Source: Leptothrix sp. (in: b-proteobacteria)
Lineage (GTDB): Bacteria; Pseudomonadota; Gammaproteobacteria; Burkholderiales; Burkholderiaceae_C
Direction: 5' to 3'
DNA: 50,490 nucleotides
NCBI GenBank assembly: GCA_013822265.1
Contig: PNKD01000013.1
Coordinates: 1 to 50,490, forward strand
Translations under genes and position numbers: made by a program
The notes under the pieces: model-generated
Told to the model about the DNA's origin: nothing
What the model saw: only the letters and a program-made list of their open reading frames with translations
Databases searched by the model: none
Shown: piece after piece, positions 42,963-50,490 of the stretch
Position numbering within the stretch: the stretch's first letter is position 1
Layout of the letters: every line of letters starts with the position of its first letter

Positions 42963-45900
42963 ATGGCCGCTGCCGCCCTGCGTCTGCCGCGCAGCCACGC
43001 CGACGGCGCGCCGGCCTTCCGCGGCGGTGCGCCCGAGCCGTCGGGCACGACGGGCTCGTCGCCGGCGCTGCTGCAGCGCGCACCGCTGCGCGTGTCGTCG
43101 CCTCGAGACAGCGCCGAACAAGAGGCCGTGCAGATGGCGCGACGCGTCGTGCAGATGCCCGCCTTGCAGACAGCGGCCGCCCCTGGCAGCGCCGCGCTGC
43201 AGCGCGCGCCGCTGCGCGTGCAGCGCAGCCCCGACGTCACGGCGGCCTCCGACACCGGCGCGCGCATCCAGGCCGCGCGCAGCGGCGGCACGCCGCTGCC
43301 GCGCACGCTGCGCCAGTTCATGGAACCGCGCTTCGGCGCCGACTTCGGCGCCGTGCGCCTGCACGCCGACGGCGAGGCCGCCGCGCTCAGCCAGCGCCTG
43401 CAGGCGCGCGCCTTCACGGTGGGCGAGCACATCTACTTCGGCCGCGGGCAGTTCAACCCCGAAACCAGCGCAGGCCGCGAACTCATCGCCCACGAGTTGG
43501 CGCACACCGTTCAGCAAGGCGCGGCGACGCGGCAACCGAAGGCGCAACGCAGCGCAGCGCCGACGCTCACGGCGCAACCCGCCGGCCTGGTGCAGCGCCT
43601 GGGCCTGGCCGACGTGCTCGACGGCATGGCGGCCCTGGCCGCCAACGTGCCCGGCTACACGCTGCTGACACTCATCATCGGGCGCAACCCGATCAACCTG
43701 CGCGCCGTCGAGCGCAACGCGGCCAACCTGCTGCGCGCCTTCATGGGCCTCATCCCCGGCGGCGAGCTGCTCTACCAGGTGCTGCAGCGCCAGGGCGTCG
43801 TCGCGCGACTGGGCGCCTGGGTCGCGCAGCAGACGGCCGAGCTGGGCCTGAACTTCCAGGCCGTGCGCAGCGCCTTCACGCAGTTCACCGACACGCTGGG
43901 CTGGAGCGACATCTTCAGCCCCGGCGATGTCTGGCAGCGCGCGCGCGCCATCTTCACGCCGCTGATCGCCCGCGTCACCGGCTTCGTGAGCGGCCTCGTC
44001 AGGCAGGCCCTGACCTGGCTGAAAGACACCTTCATGGAGCCGCTGGCCGGCTTCTGCCGCCAGATACCGGGCTACGGCCTGGTCACCGTGATGCTGGGCC
44101 GCGACCCCTTCACCAACGCACCGGTGCCGCGCACCGCGATGACCGTGGTGCGCGGCTTGGCCGAACTCATCCCGGGCGGCAGCGAGAAGTTCAACCAGCT
44201 CGTCGAGAGCGGCGCGCTGGCGCGCGCCCATGCCTGGTTCATCCAGGAGACGCAGGCCCGCAACCTGACCTGGGCCCGTGTGACGGGCACCTTCGCCGCC
44301 GCGTGGGCCGGGCTGCAGCTGAGCGACGCGCTGCACCCCATCGACACGCTGCGCCGCATGGTCGGCCTGTTCACGCCGCTGCTGTCCGACCTGGTGGGCT
44401 TCGCCGGCGCCTCGCTCGTCAAGCTGCTGGAGCTGGTCTACGAGGCCGCCATGGGCGCCGGCGGGCGCCGCATCCTGGCGCTGCTGACGCGCGCCCGCGC
44501 CACCTTCGTCGTCATCATCCGCGACCCGGTGGGCTTCCTGCGCAACCTGCTGGGCGCCGTGGGCCAGGGCGTGCGCCAGTTCATGCGCAACATCCTCACC
44601 CACCTGCGCGACGGCGTGATCCGGTGGCTGACTGGGCCGGTGGCTGCCGCCGGCGTGCGCATGCCCGAGCGCTGGGACTTGCCCGGAATCATCGGCTTCG
44701 TGCTGCAGATCTTGGGCCTGACCTGGGCGCGCGTGCGCAGCAAGCTCGTCAACCTGATGGGCGAGCGCGTGGTGGGCCTGCTGGAGGGTGGCATGCGGCT
44801 GCTGCAGGACGTGCGCGAACGCGGCCTGGTGGCGGCGCTGCGCGAGCGCGTGACCGAGTTCTTCGGCACGCTTGGCGACAGCGCCCTGGGCGCCATACGC
44901 AGCTTCATTCAGCAACGCCTCGTGATGGCCGGCATCACGCAGCTGCTGTCGATGCTGAACCCGGTGGGCGCGGTGATCCAGGCGATCATCAAGACCTACA
45001 CCACGCTGCAGTTCTTCGTGCAGCGCATGAACCAGATCCTGGAACTGGTGGAGTCGGTGGTGATCTCCATCGCCAGCATCGCCGCCGGCGCCATGGGTGC
45101 GGCGGCCGGCTTCGTCGAGCGCACGATGGCGCGCACCATTCCGGTCATCCTCGACTTCCTGGCCCGCTTCATCGGCCTGGGCGACGTGGCCGGGCAGGTC
45201 ACCGCCACGCTCCGTCGACTGCAGGGCGCGGTCGACGGCATGCTCGACCGCGCGGTGGACTGGATACGCCGCCAGGCCGCCAGCCTGGCCAGCCGGGCGC
45301 TGGGCGGCGATGCCGCCGCCACCCCGCAGCAGCGGCTGGAGAACGGCCTGCGCGAGGGCACGGCGGCGGTCAACCGCCTATCGGGCTCGCGCGTCGGCCT
45401 GGCGCTCATCTCCCCTGTACTGGCGGCGCTGCGCCTTCGCCACAACCTGCGCCGCCTGGACGCGGTGCCCGAAGGCGAACACTGGGCCGTGGTGGGCGAG
45501 GTCAATCCACGCGGGCAGCGGCTGACGCAGAAGTTGGTCGAGGAAGGGGTGGGGCGAGGTCGCTTCACCAGCCGCGTCACCTTCTCGGCCGTCAACAGCC
45601 ATGGCTGGGGCACGCGCATGGTGGCCGACCCGATAGGCAACGACAAGACGGACGGCACGGTCGTCTCGGACAGCCTGCGCGGCCAGCTGCGCGCGCGCAT
45701 CGGCAGCCGGCAGGGCCTGTACCGCCTGGGCCACCTGCTGAACCACCACATCGGCGGCCCGGGCAACGACTGGCGCAACCTCACGCCCATCACGCCCAGC
45801 GCCAACGGCAACCACCTCGCGGCCGTGGAGCGCAGCGTCAAGGGGCTGGTGCAGGCGGGGCGCTGGGTGCGTTACGAGGTTCGGGTGAGCTACAGCGGCG

Positions 45901-46094
45901 CGGCACCCGCGGTGCCGGCGCGCGCGCACGCGCTGGAAGGTGAGTTCGCGCGCCACCTGGCCTGGAACTACCAGCTGCTGCGCCCCAGGCCCAGCCGACC
46001 CACCGAGCTCGAGAACGACCCCGCAGCCCGCTTCCGCGGCATCGCCGCGCGCGGCCGCGACACGGTGGCCAACATCACCGCGGGCTACCCCTGA
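42963..46094 (+). CDS. DUF4157 eCIS cargo protein with C-terminal nuclease-like domain
   Basis: A 1043-residue predicted effector. A DUF4157 domain spans about 105-190 and contains HELAH (177-181), the mark of many eCIS cargoes. A long helical scaffold follows (about 210-775) with an internal duplication: PGYTLLTLIIGRNP at 230 and PGYGLVTVMLGRDP at 369, about 139 residues apart. From ~790 the sequence changes; the C-terminus has GHLLNHHIGGPGNDWRNLTP (923-942) and an Asn/His at 948-951, resembling beta-beta-alpha-metal HNH/NUC endonucleases. Catalytic His is probably 924. No signal peptide. ATG 42963 is 5 bases after the ATPase stop. No immunity-type gene is adjacent. Confidence 0.87.
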   Translation: MAAAALRLPRSHADGAPAFRGGAPEPSGTTGSSPALLQRAPLRVSSPRDSAEQEAVQMARRVVQMPALQTAAAPGSAALQRAPLRVQRSPDVTAASDTGARIQAARSGGTPLPRTLRQFMEPRFGADFGAVRLHADGEAAALSQRLQARAFTVGEHIYFGRGQFNPETSAGRELIAHELAHTVQQGAATRQPKAQRSAAPTLTAQPAGLVQRLGLADVLDGMAALAANVPGYTLLTLIIGRNPINLRAVERNAANLLRAFMGLIPGGELLYQVLQRQGVVARLGAWVAQQTAELGLNFQAVRSAFTQFTDTLGWSDIFSPGDVWQRARAIFTPLIARVTGFVSGLVRQALTWLKDTFMEPLAGFCRQIPGYGLVTVMLGRDPFTNAPVPRTAMTVVRGLAELIPGGSEKFNQLVESGALARAHAWFIQETQARNLTWARVTGTFAAAWAGLQLSDALHPIDTLRRMVGLFTPLLSDLVGFAGASLVKLLELVYEAAMGAGGRRILALLTRARATFVVIIRDPVGFLRNLLGAVGQGVRQFMRNILTHLRDGVIRWLTGPVAAAGVRMPERWDLPGIIGFVLQILGLTWARVRSKLVNLMGERVVGLLEGGMRLLQDVRERGLVAALRERVTEFFGTLGDSALGAIRSFIQQRLVMAGITQLLSMLNPVGAVIQAIIKTYTTLQFFVQRMNQILELVESVVISIASIAAGAMGAAAGFVERTMARTIPVILDFLARFIGLGDVAGQVTATLRRLQGAVDGMLDRAVDWIRRQAASLASRALGGDAAATPQQRLENGLREGTAAVNRLSGSRVGLALISPVLAALRLRHNLRRLDAVPEGEHWAVVGEVNPRGQRLTQKLVEEGVGRGRFTSRVTFSAVNSHGWGTRMVADPIGNDKTDGTVVSDSLRGQLRARIGSRQGLYRLGHLLNHHIGGPGNDWRNLTPITPSANGNHLAAVERSVKGLVQAGRWVRYEVRVSYSGAAPAVPARAHALEGEFARHLAWNYQLLRPRPSRPTELENDPAARFRGIAARGRDTVANITAGYP

Positions 46095-49000
46095 ATGGGC
46101 ACCGTGGGTGCGCAAAGCACATGGCCGGCAGCCGATGCGACGCCGCCAGAGGGCTCGGCGCTGGGTGCCTGGCGGCAGCGGCACGCGGGCGCTTCGCTGC
46201 TGGTGTGCGGCTGCGGGCCGTCGCTGCTGGCGCTGCCTGCGCAGCCGGGGCTGGTGAGCATCGGCGTCAACGACGTCGGCCGCCACTTCGACCCGACCTA
46301 CCTGGTGGTGGTCAACCCGCCGCAGCAGTTTCGCGGCGGCCGCTTCCAGCATGTGCGGGCGTCGCGTGCGACGGCGCTGTTCACGCAGTTGGCGCTCGGG
46401 CCGGTGAACCCGCCGGTGGTGCGCTTCGGCCTTGGCCAGCGCGGCGGCACCGACGACGCCGGCGACGAGGCGCTGCACTACACGCAGAACTCGCCCTACG
46501 TCGCGGTGGGCCTGGCGGCGCTGATGGGGGCGCAACGCATCGGCCTCATCGGCGTCGACTTCACCGAGCACCACTTTTTCGGCGCTACCGGGCGCCACCC
46601 ACTGGCCGGCCGGCTGGCGCAGATCGATGCCGAGTACGGCGCATTGGCGCGGGCGCTGGCGGCGCGCGGCGTCGAGCTCGTCAACCTGAGCCCGAGCAGC
46701 CGCCTGACGAGCGTGCCGCGTGCCGACCTGGCGAGTTGGCTGGGCGCGGCCTCGGCATGGCCGGTGCCGCCGTCGGTGCCACGGCCCACGGGCAGCCCGG
46801 CGGGCGCGGTGGCCAAGACGTCGGGGGCCCCCGCTCCCATGCCGGCCGCGGCGACACCACCGCTGCCCGTCACTGCGGCCGCGCCGCGCCGCGTCTTCAT
46901 CGTCTCCTACCGCTTCCAGACCGTCGGCAATGTCTTCGACGAAGGGCTGCGCCATGCCGCGCAGGCGCTGGGCCTGGCGCACGCCGAGGCCGCCTGCGAC
47001 GACCCGCTGCTGCCGCAGCGCGTGGCACGGTTCCGGCCCGACCTGGTGCTGGTGGTGCACGGCCGCCGCTTCGTGCAACGCTGGAGCCGCGAACTCGCGG
47101 CCTGGCGCGGCGCGCCGTGGCGAACCGCGGTGTGGCTGGTCGACGAGCCCTACGAGGTCGACGACACCGCCGCCTGGTCGCATCACTTCGACGCCGTGTT
47201 CGTCAACGATGCGGCAACGCTCGCGCGCCACGCCGCGCCGGGCACGGCGGCGCACTTCCTGCCGATGGCCTACGACCCGGTGGTGCACTGCGACCCCGCC
47301 GCGCCGCGCCCGCGTGCCGCGGGTTTCATCGGCGGCGCCAGCCCGACCCGCGAGCGCTGCCTGCTGCCGCTGGCCGAGGCCGGGCTGCTGGGCTACGTGG
47401 TGGGCGGGCCCTGGCGCGACACACGGCTGCGCCGGCTGATGCTCGCCCCCGTGGTGCCACCGGCGCAGACGGCGCAGCTCTACCAGCAGACCGAGATCGT
47501 GCTCAACGTCTTCCGCGACCGCCACCACTACAACGCGGCGGCGCTGCAGGCCACGGCCATGAACCCGCGCATCTACGAGGCCCTGGCCTGCGGCGCGCTG
47601 GTGGTGTCGGAAGCGCGCGAAGAGATGGCCCGCATCTTCCCGGCGCTGCCGCAGTTCCGGCAGCCCGACGAACTGCCGGCGCTGGTGGGCGAGCTGCTGG
47701 CCAACCGGCCCCGCCTGGCCGCGCTGCGCACGGACTGCCGCAGCCGCCTGGCCGGCCACGCCTACGCCGACCGGCTGATGCAGGCGCTGCGGCTGGCGCT
47801 GGGCGATGCCCCGATGCCTGAGCCCGTGCCGCCGCCACCGCCCGGCAGCCACGTCTTCACGTTCACGCCGCCGCCGCGACCCGTCGAACGCCAGTCGCTG
47901 AAGCCCTTTGCGCAGACGCCACGCCGCCACCTGCTCTACCACCTGTGGCCGGTGCGCGGCAGCACCTGGCGCTGGAACGTCGAGCAGTTGCTGCGGCGCA
48001 TCGACCTCTTCAATGGCCGCCGCCTTATCGGTGTCGTCACCGACGAGCGCTCGGAGGACGAGGCCACCGTGCGCACCGCCTTCGCCGGCCACGGCTGCGA
48101 GTTCACCGTGCTGCCCAACGATGCCCGCGGCGAGGCGGCCACCTTCCCGCACCTGCTGCAGGGCCTGGCCGGCACCGATGAAGACGACGTGAGCTTCTAC
48201 GCCCACGCCAAGGGCGTGAAGTACGAGCCGCAGCTGCCGCCGGCGGTGCGCCGCTGGGCCGAGGCGCAGTACACCGTGATGCTGGACCACTGGCCGGCGG
48301 TGCGCGCGCAGCTCGACGGCCACGCGATGAGCGGCATGCTGCGCCGCCATGGCCGCTTCGCGAACCACCAGCATGTCGGTGACTGGCACTACAGCGGCAC
48401 CTTCTTCTGGTTCCGCCACGGGCCGGTGTTCAGCCGCCGATGGTCGGAAGTGCCGCCCTTCTACGGCGGCGTCGAGGCCTGGCCTGGGATGCTGTTCTCA
48501 CGCCGCGAGGCCGGCTGCCTGCTGCTCGACGGCCTGCGCGAACTGCCCTACCACGAGCGCTTCTGGAAGCAGCGCGGCGACCCCGCCGTGGCGCAGTGGC
48601 GGCGCCAGCAGCGCAGCGTGGCGGTGCCGCATGACCTGGCACGGCCGGCGCCCTTCGACGGGCTGGCCACGCCGCGGCTGGAACATAAGCCCGACGAGTT
48701 CGGCTGGTGGCTCGACGAGATGGCCGCGGCCGGCATGCGCCGGCTGCTGGTGATCGGCGCTGCCGACGGCGCCGTGCAGTGGCACGTGGCGCGGCGCTGG
48801 GCGCAGCGCGGCTTGCCACTGCACATCACCACGCTGCATGCCGGCCCGGCACCGCTGCTGCACCGGCTGGCGGACGAGGCGCGCCAGGCCTTCGGTGCGA
48901 CGCTGCATCACCTCGACGCCGACAGCGCCACCCCGGGCGTGCTGCAGGCCCTGGGCACGCCGCACGACGCCGCATACATCGACGGCGAGCATGGCTACGC

Positions 49001-49199
49001 GGCCTGCCGGCGTGATGTCGCGCTGGCGCTGGCGGCGGGCGCGCGCACGGTCGCGCTGCACGACATCGTCGACTCCGACTGGCACGCGCAGAACCGCTGC
49101 GCCGTCAGCCGAGTGTGGGCCGAGCTGCAGGCAACGCGGGTGACGCGCCAGCGCGCCGGCGCCCATTGGGGCGGCATCGGCATCCTGCGGTCGGTGTGA
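46095..49199 (+). CDS. Multi-domain glycosyltransferase/methyltransferase
   Basis: A 1034-residue protein whose ATG abuts the cargo stop (TGA-ATG). Four parts can be read. Residues ~30-230 resemble DUF115-type sugar-transfer domains (GCGPSL at 39-44; NSPYVAVGLAALMGAQRIGL). Residues ~270-580 are a CgeB-like glycosyltransferase (DPVVHCDP, HHYNAAALQATAMNPRIYEA, LACGALVVSE). Residues ~615-855 resemble glycan-synthesis domains (YHLWPVRGSTWRWNVEQLL, FYAHAKGVKYEP, HYSGTFFWFRHGP). The end (~870-1034) is a class-I methyltransferase (AYIDGEHGYAACRRDVA, VALHDIVDSDWHAQN). No membrane span. Its substrate is unknown: particle, cargo or surface glycan. Confidence 0.8.
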   Translation: MGTVGAQSTWPAADATPPEGSALGAWRQRHAGASLLVCGCGPSLLALPAQPGLVSIGVNDVGRHFDPTYLVVVNPPQQFRGGRFQHVRASRATALFTQLALGPVNPPVVRFGLGQRGGTDDAGDEALHYTQNSPYVAVGLAALMGAQRIGLIGVDFTEHHFFGATGRHPLAGRLAQIDAEYGALARALAARGVELVNLSPSSRLTSVPRADLASWLGAASAWPVPPSVPRPTGSPAGAVAKTSGAPAPMPAAATPPLPVTAAAPRRVFIVSYRFQTVGNVFDEGLRHAAQALGLAHAEAACDDPLLPQRVARFRPDLVLVVHGRRFVQRWSRELAAWRGAPWRTAVWLVDEPYEVDDTAAWSHHFDAVFVNDAATLARHAAPGTAAHFLPMAYDPVVHCDPAAPRPRAAGFIGGASPTRERCLLPLAEAGLLGYVVGGPWRDTRLRRLMLAPVVPPAQTAQLYQQTEIVLNVFRDRHHYNAAALQATAMNPRIYEALACGALVVSEAREEMARIFPALPQFRQPDELPALVGELLANRPRLAALRTDCRSRLAGHAYADRLMQALRLALGDAPMPEPVPPPPPGSHVFTFTPPPRPVERQSLKPFAQTPRRHLLYHLWPVRGSTWRWNVEQLLRRIDLFNGRRLIGVVTDERSEDEATVRTAFAGHGCEFTVLPNDARGEAATFPHLLQGLAGTDEDDVSFYAHAKGVKYEPQLPPAVRRWAEAQYTVMLDHWPAVRAQLDGHAMSGMLRRHGRFANHQHVGDWHYSGTFFWFRHGPVFSRRWSEVPPFYGGVEAWPGMLFSRREAGCLLLDGLRELPYHERFWKQRGDPAVAQWRRQQRSVAVPHDLARPAPFDGLATPRLEHKPDEFGWWLDEMAAAGMRRLLVIGAADGAVQWHVARRWAQRGLPLHITTLHAGPAPLLHRLADEARQAFGATLHHLDADSATPGVLQALGTPHDAAYIDGEHGYAACRRDVALALAAGARTVALHDIVDSDWHAQNRCAVSRVWAELQATRVTRQRAGAHWGGIGILRSV

Positions 49200-49250
49200 G
49201 CCGTAGCGCGGCCTGGGCGGCGCCAAGCTGGCCGCGGCGGCCCGCCCCGC

Positions 49251-49745
49251 CTACCAGGCGATGTAGGCGTAGCCTTGTTCCTGCAATTCCATCAGCGCAG
49301 CCGCGCCGACCTGCTCGATCTGCGCAAAGGGCAGCATGTCGGCCGCCGTCCAGCCATAAGGCTTCATGGTGTTGCCGCAGGCGATGAAACGAACGCCGTA
49401 GTCGCGCGCCTGGCCGGCGGCACGCTCGCGCAGGGTCTGCGGCACCGGACGGCGCGGCTTGCGCGCCAGCAGGTGGATGCCGGGGCCGAAGACGACGACG
49501 ACGATGGCCACGTTGTCCTCGTACTTGCCGATCATCGCGCCCACCGAGACCAGGATGTGCTCGATGTAGCCCGGTTCGGCCTCGTTGAGCTGGTAGACGA
49601 CGCGGTGCTCGGGCGGATCGCCCGGCATGCGCGCCTCCTTGGCCGCGGGCGCCGGCCGCGCAGGCGCCGCGAGCGCGGCGCCGCCTGCGAGTGCAGCGCC
49701 CAGGAGTGGCCAGCGGCTGAGCCAGCGTCTGCGTGCGTCGGACAT
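49251..49745 (-). CDS. DsrE-family protein with Tat-like export signal
   Basis: A 164-residue protein. It starts MSDARRRWLSRWPLLGAALA, an Arg-rich n-region followed by a hydrophobic stretch and AAPA, resembling a Tat or Sec signal. The mature part is DsrE/DsrF-like: HRVVYQLNEAEPGYIEHILV, NVAIVVVVFGPGIHLLAR, RFIACGNTMKPYGW (with a cysteine where DsrE proteins often carry an active one) and a C-terminal QEQGYAYI. It may act in periplasmic sulfur relay; function not determined. ATG 49745 has AAAGGTG eight bases upstream. Convergent with the glycosyltransferase gene, 51 bases away. Confidence 0.85.
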   Translation of the reverse strand: MSDARRRWLSRWPLLGAALAGGAALAAPARPAPAAKEARMPGDPPEHRVVYQLNEAEPGYIEHILVSVGAMIGKYEDNVAIVVVVFGPGIHLLARKPRRPVPQTLRERAAGQARDYGVRFIACGNTMKPYGWTAADMLPFAQIEQVGAAALMELQEQGYAYIAW

Positions 49746-49800
49746 GTGAGATGCACCTTTCTCGGTTTGGTCGGCAAGGGCTGCATGCCATGCCCGTTTG

Positions 49801-49832
49801 TTTATGCTGCGCAGCGTACTGCCCCCTGTCAA
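49801..49832 (-). promoter_or_regulatory. Candidate promoter of the DsrE-family gene; gap 49746-50038
   Basis: On the minus strand a perfect TTGACA (49832-49827) is followed by CATAAA (49806-49801) after 20 bases, longer than the ideal 17. Between them lies a perfect palindrome GCTGCGCAGC, possibly an operator. The remaining gap to 50038 shows no gene and no clear terminator. Confidence 0.3.
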
Positions 49833-50038
49833 GCAGGCCGCCGTGGCGGCCTCTTGGCGACCGGCAGCCACCGCCGCCGATCTGCATCGCCTCGGCTGGC
49901 GGCCCAAAGGGCGCCAGCCTGGCGCGAACGCTCACTGCCACTCGACCACTTCTTGCGCTGGTAACCCGTTGGCCAGCCACCGCCCTGCCCCGACGACGGA
50001 GTCTCGTCGTTCGCAGCTCAAGGCAGTGACGCACAACA

Positions 50039-50392
50039 TCAGGCCGCGGCGATGATGCGGAACCCAGTCGCCTTCACCACCGGTCTTACGTGCGTCTTGT
50101 CGCGCTGGAGATCTACCAGCCCGTAGCGCGACATCGTATTCAAGGTGCGCGACAGATTGCCAGGCTGCCGCCCCGTGGTCTTGGCCAGCACGGCCATGGA
50201 AGCCGGGTTGGTCTCCCTGATGACCTTCAGCAGCGCGCGGTTCCGCTCGCTGAGCACCTCGGCCACCGACATCATGGAGGTGAACCAGATCTTGGGCTCC
50301 CCCGGCTTGGGCTGGTACTCGCCTTTGGCGATGGCGATCGTGCGGGCCCGGATCTGTTCCTGGGACATGACGCCGATGACGATGGTCTTCAT
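50039..50392 (-). CDS. HVO_A0114-type winged-helix DNA-binding protein
   Basis: A 117-residue protein beginning MKTIVIGVMSQEQIRARTIA, followed by GEPKIWFTSMMSVAEVLSER and an HTH (PASMAVLAKTTGRQPGNLSR, then LNTMSRYGLVDLQRD). It fits the HVO_A0114 family of small DNA-binding proteins, which in many genomes act as antitoxin-like partners of DUF6516 proteins. No DUF6516 gene is visible; the frame directly upstream (stop at 50407, 14 bases before the ATG) has a different, unrecognised C-terminus. The likely role is autoregulating transcription factor. Confidence 0.85.
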   Translation of the reverse strand: MKTIVIGVMSQEQIRARTIAIAKGEYQPKPGEPKIWFTSMMSVAEVLSERNRALLKVIRETNPASMAVLAKTTGRQPGNLSRTLNTMSRYGLVDLQRDKTHVRPVVKATGFRIIAAA

Positions 50393-50406
50393 CCTAAAAA
50401 CAGCAG

Positions 50407-50490
50407 TTACCCGGGCGCCGCGAGCGTCGGCGGTGGGGTTGGCAGGCCGATCTGACCGACGATGCGCTGGCAGATGTAGGCCATCAGGGC
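50407..50490 (-). CDS. 3' end of an unrecognised open frame at the window edge
   Basis: Read on the minus strand from the window edge, the frame gives ALMAYICQRIVGQIG followed by a proline-rich tail and a TAA stop at 50409-50407. It ends 14 bases before the winged-helix regulator gene, as an operon partner would. Only 27 residues are visible, so it may be a gene's 3' end or chance. I do not recognise it. Confidence 0.35.
   Translation of the reverse strand, partial: ALMAYICQRIVGQIGLPTPPPTLAAPG

Noticed and set aside
43491..43505. HELAH of DUF4157 as an active zinc protease
   Set aside because: The motif is a signature of the domain but I cannot confirm a third ligand or activity, so no protease function is claimed.
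15581..46094. Reading the cluster as a prophage or type VI secretion system
   Set aside because: No capsid, terminase, portal, integrase or lysis genes; no TssJLM membrane complex or ClpV. The DUF4255, DUF5908, Afp15-like ATPase and DUF4157 genes are eCIS markers.
49200..49250. Hairpin GCGGCC/GGCCGC between convergent genes as a shared terminator
   Set aside because: Only six base pairs with an 18-base loop and no U-tract.

Overview
The window is very GC-rich and densely coded, and it carries an extracellular contractile injection system (eCIS) locus. Codon use, the Yej-type peptide ABC operon, an extended TadA and a sigma-54 activator suggest a Burkholderiales-type betaproteobacterium. That placement is inferred from gene content and composition, not from a marker gene. 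No tRNA, rRNA or CRISPR was seen.

Left flank (1-5.4 kb): a decayed insertion-sequence transposase end; then, on the minus strand, a TonB-dependent receptor (2110-4992), an intrinsic terminator (2036-2074), and a TPR / 2-oxoglutarate-Fe(II) oxygenase-like protein (476-1873).

Metabolic operon (5.4-14.0 kb, minus strand): tightly packed genes for a DUF2087 protein, TadA (tRNA A34 deaminase), an S66 LD-carboxypeptidase (LdcA), and a YejABEF-type peptide ABC transporter. LdcA beside a Yej-type importer suggests recycling of cell-wall peptides. The substrate-binding protein is unusual: it has a lipobox at the N-terminus and a membrane segment at the C-terminus.

eCIS locus (14.2-49.2 kb, plus strand): it begins with a bacterial enhancer-binding protein that has no sensor domain. 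A good sigma-54 -24/-12 element (15527-15541) lies directly in front of the first small gene. The structural genes follow in Afp/PVC-like order: DUF4255 cap protein, an accessory protein, sheath, tube, a very long second sheath with a fibronectin-III-like insert, second tube, LysM tube-baseplate adaptor, a tiny DUF5908 protein, gpD-like hub, separate gpV-like spike, a protein with a C-terminal membrane helix, gp25, a gpJ-like baseplate protein, and a tail protein with an N-terminal propeller-like half. Then come a repeat-bearing fibre-like protein, a beta-helix protein, an unrecognised protein and a double AAA+ ATPase. The operon ends with a 1043-residue DUF4157 cargo protein whose C-terminus looks like an HNH/NUC-type nuclease, joined stop-to-start to a 1034-residue multi-domain glycosyltransferase/methyltransferase. 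No tape-measure protein, PAAR tip or immunity gene was recognised. There is no capsid, terminase or integrase, so this is not a prophage.

Right flank (49.2-50.5 kb, minus strand): a DsrE-family protein with a Tat-like signal, an HVO_A0114-type winged-helix regulator, and the 3' end of an unrecognised frame that runs off the window.

The most interesting parts are the sigma-54 control of an eCIS, the nuclease-tipped cargo without an immunity gene, the membrane-anchored component, and the large sugar/methyl-transfer enzyme at the end of the operon.
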